This document shows, one piece after another, positions 8,868 to 14,549 of a DNA stretch of 17,485 bases. Each line of letters begins with the position of its first letter. Position 1 is the first letter of the stretch. A program made the position numbers and the translations under genes. The notes beneath the pieces are model-generated. The model ran no database searches and was not told the origin of the DNA. It saw only the letters and a list, made by a program, of their open reading frames with translations. Source of the DNA: an uncultured Eubacteriales bacterium (lineage in GTDB: Bacteria > Bacillota > Clostridia > Oscillospirales > Ruminococcaceae); NCBI GenBank assembly GCA_900318545.1, contig ONLC01000065.1, positions 1-17,485 on the forward strand, read 5' to 3'.

Positions 8868-10187
8868 TCAGAGTTTTGTCTCAACGAAGATATCATAGAT
8901 AGCCTTCATAGCCTTCTCGAAATCGTCCTCGCTTACACCGATGATGATGTTAAGCTCACTTGAGCCCTGATCTATCATCTTTACATTTACATGAGCGTGA
9001 GCCAGTGCCGAGAATATCCTGCCTGCTGTACCACGGTTTGACTTCATCGCACGACCAACTACTGCGATAAGAGCAAGGTCGGTCTCAATGTCGATAACAT
9101 CGGGGAAGCAGTTTCTGTGCAGACCCGAAAGGATCTCCTGCTCCTTGGGAGCGAACTCCTGCTGATGTACAACGATGGACATAGTGTCGATACCCGAAGG
9201 CATATGCTCAAAGCAGATACCGTTCTTCTCAAACACCTCAAGCACCTTTCTGCCGAAGCCTATCTCGGCATTCATCATATCCTTCTCGATATTGACTACC
9301 GTAAAGCCCTTCTTTCCTGCGATACCTGTGATAGTATACTCAGGCTTCTGCGAGGTGGACTCAACGATCATTGTGCCCTCGTCATCGGGCTTATTTGTGT
9401 TCTTGATGTTTATCGGAATACCTGCTTTTCTTACAGGGAAGATAGCGTCTTCGTGGAGAACTGTTGCTCCCATATAGGAAAGCTCACGAAGCTCCTTATA
9501 AGTAATAGTCTTGATAGGAGCAGGGTCTTTAACTATTCTTGGGTCACAGGTAAGGAAGCCCGAAACGTCAGTCCAGTTCTCATAGATGTCAGCACCTACC
9601 GCTGCTGCAACGATAGAGCCTGTAACATCGGAGCCGCCTCTTGAGAAGGTCTTGATAGTGTCGTTTGGCATTGAGCCGTAGAAGCCGGGAACCACTGCGT
9701 TTTCAAGGTTAGCAAGTCTCTCGGAGAGAACTTTGCTTGTTCTCTTTGCATCGAACTGACCTGCATCGTTAAAGAAGATGACCTCTCCTGCGTCAACGAA
9801 GTTATATCCGAGATAATTTGCAAGCACCATACCGTTAAGGTACTCACCACGGGAAGCCGCATAATCTCTTCCTGCCTTGCCTATGAAGCAGGCCTTAACG
9901 ACCTCGAACTCCTTCTCCAGCGAGAAGTCAAGTCCAAGCTCGGAAATTATCTCATTGTATCTCTGCTTTATCTGCTCGAACTGCTTGTCAAAATCCTTGC
10001 CCTTGACTGCAAGATCATAGCAGCTGTAAAGCATATCTGTCACCTTTGTGTCATCAGGAAATCTCTTTCCGGGAGCCGAGGGCACAACAAACCTTCTTGC
10101 ACCGTCAGCGGTGATGATATCCTTTACCTTCTTAAACTGCTCGGCGCTTGCGAGAGAGCTTCCGCCGAACTTTACTACCTTTGCCAT
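8868..10187 (-). CDS. lysC: Aspartate kinase
   Basis: Phosphorylates L-aspartate with ATP, the first step to lysine, threonine, methionine and diaminopimelate. The 439 residues carry the N-terminal kinase motif KFGGSSLAS (6-14), the substrate/ATP motif FSRGGSDVTGS (181-191), WTDVSGFLTCDPRIV (205-219) and MGATVLHEDAIFPV (239-252). Two ACT domains follow: about 286-345 (ITGIAGKKGFTVVNI) and 372-435 (LIAVVGRAMKSNRGTAGRIF). The ACT pair implies feedback control by an aspartate-family amino acid, but which one cannot be read from sequence. The first kinase motif has Ser where the commoner form is KFGGTS. The start was set at the ATG at 10187, where the kinase motif begins at once and AAAGGG lies upstream; the upstream ATG at 10232 would overlap the promoter. 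The gene stands alone, away from other lysine or threonine genes. Only a weak AT-rich hairpin (8852-8865) follows it. Confidence 0.95.
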   Translation of the reverse strand: MAKVVKFGGSSLASAEQFKKVKDIITADGARRFVVPSAPGKRFPDDTKVTDMLYSCYDLAVKGKDFDKQFEQIKQRYNEIISELGLDFSLEKEFEVVKACFIGKAGRDYAASRGEYLNGMVLANYLGYNFVDAGEVIFFNDAGQFDAKRTSKVLSERLANLENAVVPGFYGSMPNDTIKTFSRGGSDVTGSIVAAAVGADIYENWTDVSGFLTCDPRIVKDPAPIKTITYKELRELSYMGATVLHEDAIFPVRKAGIPINIKNTNKPDDEGTMIVESTSQKPEYTITGIAGKKGFTVVNIEKDMMNAEIGFGRKVLEVFEKNGICFEHMPSGIDTMSIVVHQQEFAPKEQEILSGLHRNCFPDVIDIETDLALIAVVGRAMKSNRGTAGRIFSALAHAHVNVKMIDQGSSELNIIIGVSEDDFEKAMKAIYDIFVETKL

Positions 10188-10239
10188 TAAAATCAACCCT
10201 TTACTATAAAATGATTTCGGATAATTAGTCACATATAAT

Positions 10240-10268
10240 AGTATACAAAATTATTCCACTTACGTCAA
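10240..10268 (-). promoter_or_regulatory. Sigma-A promoter of the aspartate kinase gene
   Basis: Minus strand TTGACG (complement of 10263-10268), 17-bp spacer, TATACT (complement of 10240-10245), about 53 bases upstream of the ATG at 10187. It lies within the upstream extended reading frame, which supports the shorter protein. Confidence 0.75.
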
Positions 10269-10363
10269 TATACAAAAAAGACAATGTTTGTCGGATTTTT
10301 ACTGTCCTTTTGTGAAAAACGCTTGTGTTTGTGTGGCGTACAGCTTGTATTTCCGGTAAGCCT

Positions 10364-10415
10364 TTCACGGCAGAGAACAGCCTTTCATATAATGATAAGG
10401 GAGCTTCTTTCCCTT
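10364..10415 (+). promoter_or_regulatory. Probable mazF promoter and leader hairpin
   Basis: TTCACG (10364-10369), 18-bp spacer, perfect TATAAT (10388-10393). Just downstream, AAGGGA (10397-10402) and TCCCTT (10410-10415) can pair around a 7-base loop near the transcript start; this could be an operator or leader structure. The -35 box is weak. The rest of the 10269-10483 gap shows no convincing gene. Confidence 0.45.
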
Positions 10416-10483
10416 TGGCTGAATAGAAATTACAAAGCTGTCAATCATATAAACAGAAACCCAAAAGATAGGAGTGTATCGCT

Positions 10484-10828
10484 TTGAACGTACACAGAGG
10501 CGACATATATTACGCTGACCTCAGCCCCGTAGTCGGCTCGGAGCAGGGAGGGCTAAGACCTGTCCTTATAGTGCAGAACGATGTCGGCAACCGCCATTCA
10601 CCGACAGTTATAGCGGCGGCAATAACCAGCCGTCACGATAAGGCAAGGCTGCCCACGCACATAGAGGTCGAGGCAGGCGAAAGCGGTCTTGCGAGAGATT
10701 CGGTGGTGCTGCTGGAGCAGATCCGTACATTAGATAAACGCAGACTGCGTGAAAAAATGGGCTCGCTGGACGACCGCTCGATGTCGGCGGTAGATTCGGC
10801 GATCTCGATAAGCTTCGGGCTGAACTAA
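10484..10828 (+). CDS. mazF: MazF/NdoA (PemK-family) endoribonuclease toxin
   Basis: A 114-residue sequence-specific mRNA interferase. It reads MNVHRGDIYYADLSPVVGSE, then QGGLRPVLIVQND, GNRHSPTVIAAAIT, LPTHIEV, DSVVLLEQIRTLDKRRL and a C-terminal ISFGLN, a near-complete match to the Bacillus NdoA/MazF pattern. Catalytic residues Arg25 and Thr48 of that family fall at the same positions here. The start is TTG at 10484, set by AGGAG 8 bases upstream and by the RGD motif beginning at residue 5. No MazE-like antitoxin reads upstream: the 200 bases before it contain only an unconvincing frame. It stops 4 bases before the stem of a terminator shared with the converging operon. A solitary ndoA/mazF is known in Clostridia, where the antitoxin may be diverged or encoded elsewhere. 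Confidence 0.93.
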   Translation: MNVHRGDIYYADLSPVVGSEQGGLRPVLIVQNDVGNRHSPTVIAAAITSRHDKARLPTHIEVEAGESGLARDSVVLLEQIRTLDKRRLREKMGSLDDRSMSAVDSAISISFGLN

Positions 10829-10862
10829 AAAACCGACCGTTCCCCAGCGGAGCGGTCGGTCT
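10827..10862 (-). terminator. Terminator, copy 1 of a duplicated 36-bp element
   Basis: ACCGACCGTTCC (10832-10843) and GGAGCGGTCGGT (10849-10860) form a 12-bp stem with one G-U pair and a 5-base loop, with six A's on the left. It therefore ends minus-strand transcription of the three-gene operon with a U-run. It also sits directly after the mazF stop and may act weakly in the plus direction. Copy 2 at 11684-11719 differs by one loop base. Confidence 0.9.
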
Positions 10863-10866
10863 GATC

Positions 10867-11145
10867 TTATTTTTCGTAAAATCCGTTTTCACTGTATTCT
10901 GTCCATTTGAGATACATTTCCATATAGTTTTCTTTTATGAACGCCTGTATCTTTGATAGTTCCCTGTCATTAAGCCTGCCCTTGTCCTGAACAACTGTCT
11001 CACCGCTGCTTTTGACAAAGAATTTTGCAGAGCCCGACTCTGTAAGCTTATTATCACTGGCGTGGACGTGCATAGCTTCAACTATACAATGCGAGGTAAA
11101 ATACAGATAATATCCGCAGACCTTGAATTCATAGTATTTTGGCAT
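10867..11145 (-). CDS. Small DUF4160-like protein
   Basis: 92 residues reading MPKYYEFKVCGYYLYF, then MHVHAS, SAKFFVK, then RLNDRELSKIQAFIKENY and a LKWTEYS tail. The H-x-H-A near residue 26, the beta strand with AKF, and the final helix pair ending in W match the pattern I know for DUF4160. Function is unproven; that family is often encoded beside DUF2442 proteins and has been suspected to be part of toxin-antitoxin-like pairs. Third gene of a minus-strand operon: its ATG is 2 bases past the preceding stop, and its GGAGG lies inside the upstream gene, so translation is probably coupled. A terminator follows 5 bases after its stop. Confidence 0.75.
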   Translation of the reverse strand: MPKYYEFKVCGYYLYFTSHCIVEAMHVHASDNKLTESGSAKFFVKSSGETVVQDKGRLNDRELSKIQAFIKENYMEMYLKWTEYSENGFYEK

Positions 11146-11147
11146 AC

Positions 11148-11369
11148 TCAGTCCTCCAGAAATGCTTTGTTCCTTTTATAATAGTTCATCACGATATCGA
11201 GCTCAATATCATCCATACTGGTTTCGATAACTTCGTTATCCTTACCGATCACAGCGGCAGAACCAACAGAATTAAGGTTGAGGACACGAACATTATCATC
11301 AGATCTTGTAAACGCATAGCCATTGATTATCATATCAGCGGTCTCTGCTATTTTTTTCGGGTCAGTCAT
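11148..11369 (-). CDS. Small protein of unknown function, middle gene of the three-gene operon
   Basis: I do not recognise this 73-residue acidic protein. It begins MTDPKKIAETADMIINGYAF, has a beta-rich middle (VRVLNLNSVGSAAVIG), then a helical acidic tail (DDIELDIVMNYYKRNKAFLED). No membrane segment or signal peptide is seen. Its start overlaps the preceding gene by 8 bp, with AAGGGTG about 12 bases upstream, and the DUF4160-like gene begins 2 bases after its stop. This tight packing supports a real gene and a role linked to its neighbours, for example as a small binding partner or antitoxin; that role is inference. Confidence 0.7.
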   Translation of the reverse strand: MTDPKKIAETADMIINGYAFTRSDDNVRVLNLNSVGSAAVIGKDNEVIETSMDDIELDIVMNYYKRNKAFLED

Positions 11370-11628
11370 AAGCTATCATCACCCTTCTGATAGGCTTCAA
11401 AAATTCGGCGGCATCAAAATACAGGTTTTCAAGTATCGGTACAAGGTCGATATACTCTTCGACCTCTTTGCCGTTATATCTTGCCATTGTAACGATGTAG
11501 CCGTTATCCCATTCTTTTATTTGCGTGTACCTTTCAAGCTTGGGTGATGTTTTAAAGCGGATATTCACATTTCCGAATGTAAATGATGTAAGGTCGCCCT
11601 TGCTGGAAAGTATAGCCTGATCGTTCAT
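11362..11628 (-). CDS. Small DUF2442-like protein, first gene of the three-gene operon
   Basis: 88 residues from the ATG at 11628, chosen because AAAGGGGG lies about 9 bases upstream; the in-frame ATG at 11685 would read through the promoter. The sequence has beta strands (SFTFGNVNIRFKTS, GYIVTMARYNGKEVEEYIDL) followed by VPILENLYFDAAEFLKPIRRVMI. That resembles the DUF2442 pattern of an 'eeyiDl..iL..' strand-helix and a final hydrophobic strand, but the match is loose. DUF2442 and DUF4160 proteins often sit together, which strengthens the guess. It overlaps the next gene by 8 bp and has its own near-consensus promoter. Confidence 0.65.
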   Translation of the reverse strand: MNDQAILSSKGDLTSFTFGNVNIRFKTSPKLERYTQIKEWDNGYIVTMARYNGKEVEEYIDLVPILENLYFDAAEFLKPIRRVMIAYD

Positions 11629-11652
11629 TTCAGCCGCCCCCTTTCTGATCTG

Positions 11653-11681
11653 ATTATACCACAGATACGCATAAAAGTCAA
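11653..11681 (-). promoter_or_regulatory. Sigma-A promoter of the three-gene DUF operon
   Basis: Minus strand TTGACT (complement of 11676-11681), 17-bp spacer, perfect TATAAT (complement of 11653-11658). The -35 begins 2 bases past the U-run of the upstream terminator, so operon and terminator are compactly joined. Confidence 0.82.
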
Positions 11682-11683
11682 TC

Positions 11684-11719
11684 AAAAAACCGACCGTTCC
11701 CCATCGGAGCGGTCGGTCT
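11684..11719 (-). terminator. Terminator of the XRE gene, copy 2 of a duplicated 36-bp element
   Basis: The 12-bp stem (11689-11700 with 11706-11717) and 5-base loop are followed by six U's on the minus strand. It overlaps the XRE stop codon. It is identical to copy 1 (10827-10862) except for one loop base (T instead of G). Confidence 0.9.
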
Positions 11720-11936
11720 ATTTCAGAGGAGCTTTATGTGTTTTCAGTCCTGCGAGGTAGTCGAGCGAAACGTTATAGTGCTTAGCAAGCACTATGAACA
11801 AATGCATAGGCATCTCACGCTTGCCCGATTCGTAGAGCTGGTATTGCTGTCGGGTTATGTTAAGAAGGTCTGCTACCTGCTGCTGTGACAGGTCACTATC
11901 CTCACGCACATCACGAATCCTTTGATAATAGTACAT
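11718..11936 (-). CDS. Small XRE-family helix-turn-helix regulator
   Basis: 72 residues that are almost only a DNA-binding domain. LSQQQVADLLNITRQQYQLYES (about 16-37) gives the helix-turn-helix with the typical Gln-Gln and Y-E-S-G, then MHLFIVLAKHYNVSLDYLAGL completes the five-helix XRE fold. It is probably a dimeric repressor. The ATG at 11936 has GAGGTG about 9 bases upstream. Just upstream of the DUF operon and divergent from the SHOCT gene, it could control either or itself. A 9-bp-class inverted repeat spans its start (see the operator entry). It resembles HigA- or antitoxin-type regulators as well as phage-type repressors; sequence cannot decide. Confidence 0.9.
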   Translation of the reverse strand: MYYYQRIRDVREDSDLSQQQVADLLNITRQQYQLYESGKREMPMHLFIVLAKHYNVSLDYLAGLKTHKAPLK

Positions 11937-11968
11937 AACTTTTCACCTCTGTATTTGTATGTTATGTA
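11932..11968. promoter_or_regulatory. Candidate operator: inverted repeat at the XRE start
   Basis: TACATAAC (11932-11939) and GTTATGTA (11961-11968) are perfect 8-base inverted copies with 21 bases between them, centred on the XRE ribosome binding site. The spacing places them on similar helix faces, suiting autoregulation by an XRE dimer. Inference from position only. Confidence 0.4.
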
Positions 11969-11987
11969 GATTTTATCATGAATTCGT

Positions 11988-12536
11988 TTGAATGCTCTTG
12001 AAATGCATTTATTTGAGTGCTATAATAATATTCTTTCAATTATTTTCTCATGCTTTATTATGTTTCAATCGTGTGCAGCAGGAGCGTCTAACGCTCTGAA
12101 AGGAAGCAAAGAGAAAAGCGGCTCGGTAGGACTGCTTGTTGCAATTCTTTTATTAACAGGTGCTATAATAATGATCGCAACTAGAAATGGCGGAAAAGGC
12201 AGTTCAGTAGCCTGTGTTATTCTTTTCTTGTTAGGTGCAATAATAGGTTTTCCAAATGCGGGTACTTATAAAGATTTAAAAATATGGGCAGTATACTGTA
12301 TTGTATTGGCAATGATAAATCTTATATCAGTTTTAACGTATAAAGAAAAGAAATCTGCTAAAAAAAGGGTTAATGAAATTAGTCTTACACAAAAAAGTAT
12401 TACACAGAATCAACAGTCAATGTCGTCTGCTAAAAACGCTAGTGAAGAATTACAGCAGTATAAAAAAATGCTTGATGACGGTCTGATAACGGAAGAAGAT
12501 TTTGAAGTGGTAAAAAAACAAATACTGAACATCTGA
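11988..12536 (+). CDS. SHOCT-domain membrane protein, start uncertain
   Basis: Up to 182 residues. An N-terminal hydrophobic run precedes FQSCAAGASNALKGSKEKSG. Then come three clear membrane helices at about 46-64 (VGLLVAILLLTGAIIMIAT), 73-88 and 99-117. A charged, coiled region and a C-terminal SHOCT motif follow (ELQQYKKMLDDGLITEEDFEVVKKQIL, about 153-180). SHOCT is a short oligomerising motif of unknown role. The longest frame begins at TTG 11988, with ATG options at 12003 and 12060; none has a Shine-Dalgarno. A good promoter (11998-12026) overlaps the first two, which favours 12060 (158 residues) or implies a damaged 5' end. The gene is visibly AT-richer than its neighbours, suggesting transfer. 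It ends 5 bases before a bidirectional terminator shared with proS. Confidence 0.7.
   Translation: MNALEMHLFECYNNILSIIFSCFIMFQSCAAGASNALKGSKEKSGSVGLLVAILLLTGAIIMIATRNGGKGSSVACVILFLLGAIIGFPNAGTYKDLKIWAVYCIVLAMINLISVLTYKEKKSAKKRVNEISLTQKSITQNQQSMSSAKNASEELQQYKKMLDDGLITEEDFEVVKKQILNI
11998..12026 (+). promoter_or_regulatory. Sigma-A promoter of the SHOCT gene
   Basis: TTGAAA (11998-12003), 17-bp spacer, perfect TATAAT (12021-12026). Transcription would start near 12033, inside the longest reading frame, pointing to the ATG at 12060 as the real start. Confidence 0.65.
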
Positions 12537-12541
12537 CAAAA

Positions 12542-12566
12542 AACGGACGGCATTACGCCGTCCGTT
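12542..12566. terminator. Bidirectional terminator between SHOCT gene and proS
   Basis: AACGGACGGC and GCCGTCCGTT form a perfect 10-bp stem around ATTAC. An A-run lies on the left (U-run for proS on the minus strand) and CTGTTTTA on the right (for the plus-strand SHOCT gene). The two genes converge here. Confidence 0.9.
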
Positions 12567-12580
12567 CTGTTTTATCATTA

Positions 12581-14029
12581 TCAGTACGCCTTGCCCCAGA
12601 GCACCATTTTCTTGGCAGGCTTTCCGCAGCATACACATACGTCGGAGATCTCCTCCTGCTCGAACGGCATACACCTTGAGCCTACGCCCGTAAGCTCCTT
12701 TACCTTGTCCTCGCAGGCCTCTTCACCGCACCACATAGCCTTTACAAAGCCGTCGCCCTTTTCTTCAAGAGCCTTGATGATCTCATCGGTGGTCTTACAG
12801 ATGTAGGTCTTGTTCCTGCGGTTCTCGGCTGCCTTTGCGAACATTCCCTCGGGGATAGTCTTATCAAGGAGCTCCTTTATCTTACCCTCGAATTCGCCGT
12901 CAAGTGCTATGAACTGCTTCTCGCCGTTGAAGCGTGTTGCGACTACACACTGGTTGCTCTCGATGTCCTTAGGGCCTATCTCGATACGGATCGGCACGCC
13001 TCTCATCTCGTGCTCGGCAAATTTCCAGCCGGGGGACTGGTCTCTGTCATCAACCTTTACCCTGATGCCCAGTGCCGCAAGCTTTTCCTTTATCTCGTTT
13101 GCCTTGTCAAGCACGCCTTCCTTGAACTGCTGTATCGGAATGATAACTGCCTGAACAGGTGCCACAGCAGGCGGAAGAACAAGTCCGTTGTCGTCGCCGT
13201 GTGTCATTATGATAGCGCCGATAAGACGTGTTGTAACTCCCCATGAGGTCTGGTGCGGATATTCAAGCTTGTTCTCACGGCTGGTAAACTGAATATTGAA
13301 CGCCTTTGCAAAACCGTCACCGAAGTAGTGCGAGGTGCCTGCCTGCAAAGCCTTTCCGTCGTGCATAAGAGCCTCGATAGCGTAGGTGGCCTCTGCGCCT
13401 GCGAACTTGTCGGAGTCGGTCTTTCTGCCCTTGACTACAGGCATAGCAAGGTCTTTCTCACAGAAATCGGCATAAACGTTCAGCATACGCTCTGTCTCGT
13501 CGATAGCCTCCTGTGCTGTCTCGTGAATGGTGTGACCCTCCTGCCAGAGGAATTCTCTCGATCTGAGGAAAGGTCTTGTTGTCTTCTCCCACCTTACTAC
13601 AGACACCCACTGATTGTAGAGCTTCGGCAGATCTCTGTAAGAGTGTACGATCTCGGCATAATGCTCGCAGAAAAGTGTCTCAGAGGTAGGTCTTACGCAA
13701 AGCCTGTCCTCGAGCTTTTCGCTTCCACCGTGAGTCACCCACGCAACCTCGGGCGCAAAGCCCTCAACGTGGTCTTTTTCCTTTTGCAGCAGGCTTTCAG
13801 GGATAAACATCGGCATACATACATTCTCATGACCAAGTGCCTTGAATCTGCTGTCAAGGTTCTTCTGGATATTTTCCCATATAGCGTATCCGTAGGGTCT
13901 TATTACCATACAGCCCTTAACGCTAGTGTAGGACACAAGCTCTGCCTTCATGCAGATGTCTGTGTACCACTTTGCGAAATCCTCGTCCATAGAGGTTATC
14001 GCATCAACCATTTTTTTGTTTTTTGCCAT
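12581..14029 (-). CDS. proS: Prolyl-tRNA synthetase, archaeal/eukaryotic type (class 3)
   Basis: Attaches proline to tRNA-Pro. 482 residues from the ATG at 14029. Class II motifs are present: motif 1 around RPYGYAIWENIQ, motif 2 as RWEKTTRPFLRSREFLWQEG, motif 3 as TSWGVTTRLIGAIIMTHGDD. An anticodon-binding domain follows, and then the extra C-terminal zinc domain of this type with Cys434, Cys439, Cys453 and a CVCC cluster (465-468), ending in Tyr. It lacks the bacterial-type editing insertion, as expected from its length. GGAG lies 12 bases before the chosen ATG. That ATG lies inside the preceding small membrane-protein gene (26-bp overlap), indicating translational coupling; an in-frame ATG at 14047 is possible. 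It has no promoter of its own. Confidence 0.96.
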   Translation of the reverse strand: MAKNKKMVDAITSMDEDFAKWYTDICMKAELVSYTSVKGCMVIRPYGYAIWENIQKNLDSRFKALGHENVCMPMFIPESLLQKEKDHVEGFAPEVAWVTHGGSEKLEDRLCVRPTSETLFCEHYAEIVHSYRDLPKLYNQWVSVVRWEKTTRPFLRSREFLWQEGHTIHETAQEAIDETERMLNVYADFCEKDLAMPVVKGRKTDSDKFAGAEATYAIEALMHDGKALQAGTSHYFGDGFAKAFNIQFTSRENKLEYPHQTSWGVTTRLIGAIIMTHGDDNGLVLPPAVAPVQAVIIPIQQFKEGVLDKANEIKEKLAALGIRVKVDDRDQSPGWKFAEHEMRGVPIRIEIGPKDIESNQCVVATRFNGEKQFIALDGEFEGKIKELLDKTIPEGMFAKAAENRRNKTYICKTTDEIIKALEEKGDGFVKAMWCGEEACEDKVKELTGVGSRCMPFEQEEISDVCVCCGKPAKKMVLWGKAY

Positions 14030-14309
14030 GCTTGAAATCAACTCCATAAATATCTTCGTTATATATTTTATAATTAGGATCGAAGCCTTCGGGCGTTTCC
14101 TGCTTCCCGTAGGGATCCTTGACCTCATATTTCTCGGGCGAGATATATTTCTCCTCAGCCTGACGGTTTCGTTCGGCTATCCTCGGATTTTTCTTCTCGA
14201 TAAACTTAGCTATCCTCGGCGTAACAAGGCAGGCAAGCACTATCAGCGCCATTATTATTGCAAAGCTCAGCCCGAAATCAGCGAACTTACCCAGCAGCTC
14301 CTTGTTCAT
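14004..14309 (-). CDS. Small single-pass membrane protein of unknown function upstream of proS
   Basis: 101 residues, not recognised. An N-terminal segment MNKELLGKFADFG leads into one membrane helix (LSFAIIMALIVLACLVTPRI, about 14-33). A positively charged cytoplasmic stretch with KKNPRIAERNRQAEEK and a Pro/Tyr-rich tail (about 55-85) follow. The start at 14309 has a strong GGGAGG 7 bases upstream; the longer frame from 14468 crosses the promoter. Its 3' end overlaps proS by 26 bp. The helix followed by a basic tail suggests N-out, C-in topology. The overlap may set proS translation; a functional link to ProRS is not implied. Confidence 0.8.
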   Translation of the reverse strand: MNKELLGKFADFGLSFAIIMALIVLACLVTPRIAKFIEKKNPRIAERNRQAEEKYISPEKYEVKDPYGKQETPEGFDPNYKIYNEDIYGVDFKHGKKQKNG

Positions 14310-14339
14310 TTTACCGCCTCCCGAACAAACACATATACC

Positions 14340-14368
14340 ATTATAACACAGTTTTTCAAAAAGTTCAA
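14340..14368 (-). promoter_or_regulatory. Sigma-A promoter of the small membrane protein-proS operon
   Basis: Minus strand TTGAAC (complement of 14363-14368), 17-bp spacer, perfect TATAAT (complement of 14340-14345), giving a leader of about 25 bases. Confidence 0.82.
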
Positions 14369-14472
14369 GAGCAAAACCGCAATTTCGGGAGCTCTCTTTG
14401 CTGTTTTTCGACACTCTCAAAGCCCTGTAATTGAGCATTTTGATGAATTTGTATAAAAAAGCAGTCAAAGAC

Positions 14473-14501
14473 TTGACAAACAGAGATAAAGAGTGTAAAA
14501 T
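14473..14501 (+). promoter_or_regulatory. Sigma-A promoter of the DUF4430 surface-protein operon
   Basis: TTGACA (14473-14478), 17-bp spacer, TAAAAT (14496-14501). The leader is about 40 bases and contains a small AGTGGG/CTCACT hairpin before AAAGGAG. It is too short for a cobalamin riboswitch. Confidence 0.82.
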
Positions 14502-14549
14502 TATAGTCGGTTAGTGGGATAAAACTCACTCGAAAGGAGAAGAGGAAAA

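Noticed and set aside
10284..10487. 67-codon plus-strand frame upstream of mazF as a possible antitoxin
   Set aside because: It contains the mazF promoter region, has a Cys/Leu-rich unlikely composition, no Shine-Dalgarno and no MazE-like pattern.
13253..14035. 260-codon plus-strand frame opposite proS
   Set aside because: It is antisense to proS, whose motifs are complete; the frame arises from codon bias.
14370..14549. Cobalamin riboswitch upstream of the DUF4430 operon
   Set aside because: A promoter at 14473-14501 leaves a leader of about 40 bases, too short, and no B12-box-like sequence was found.
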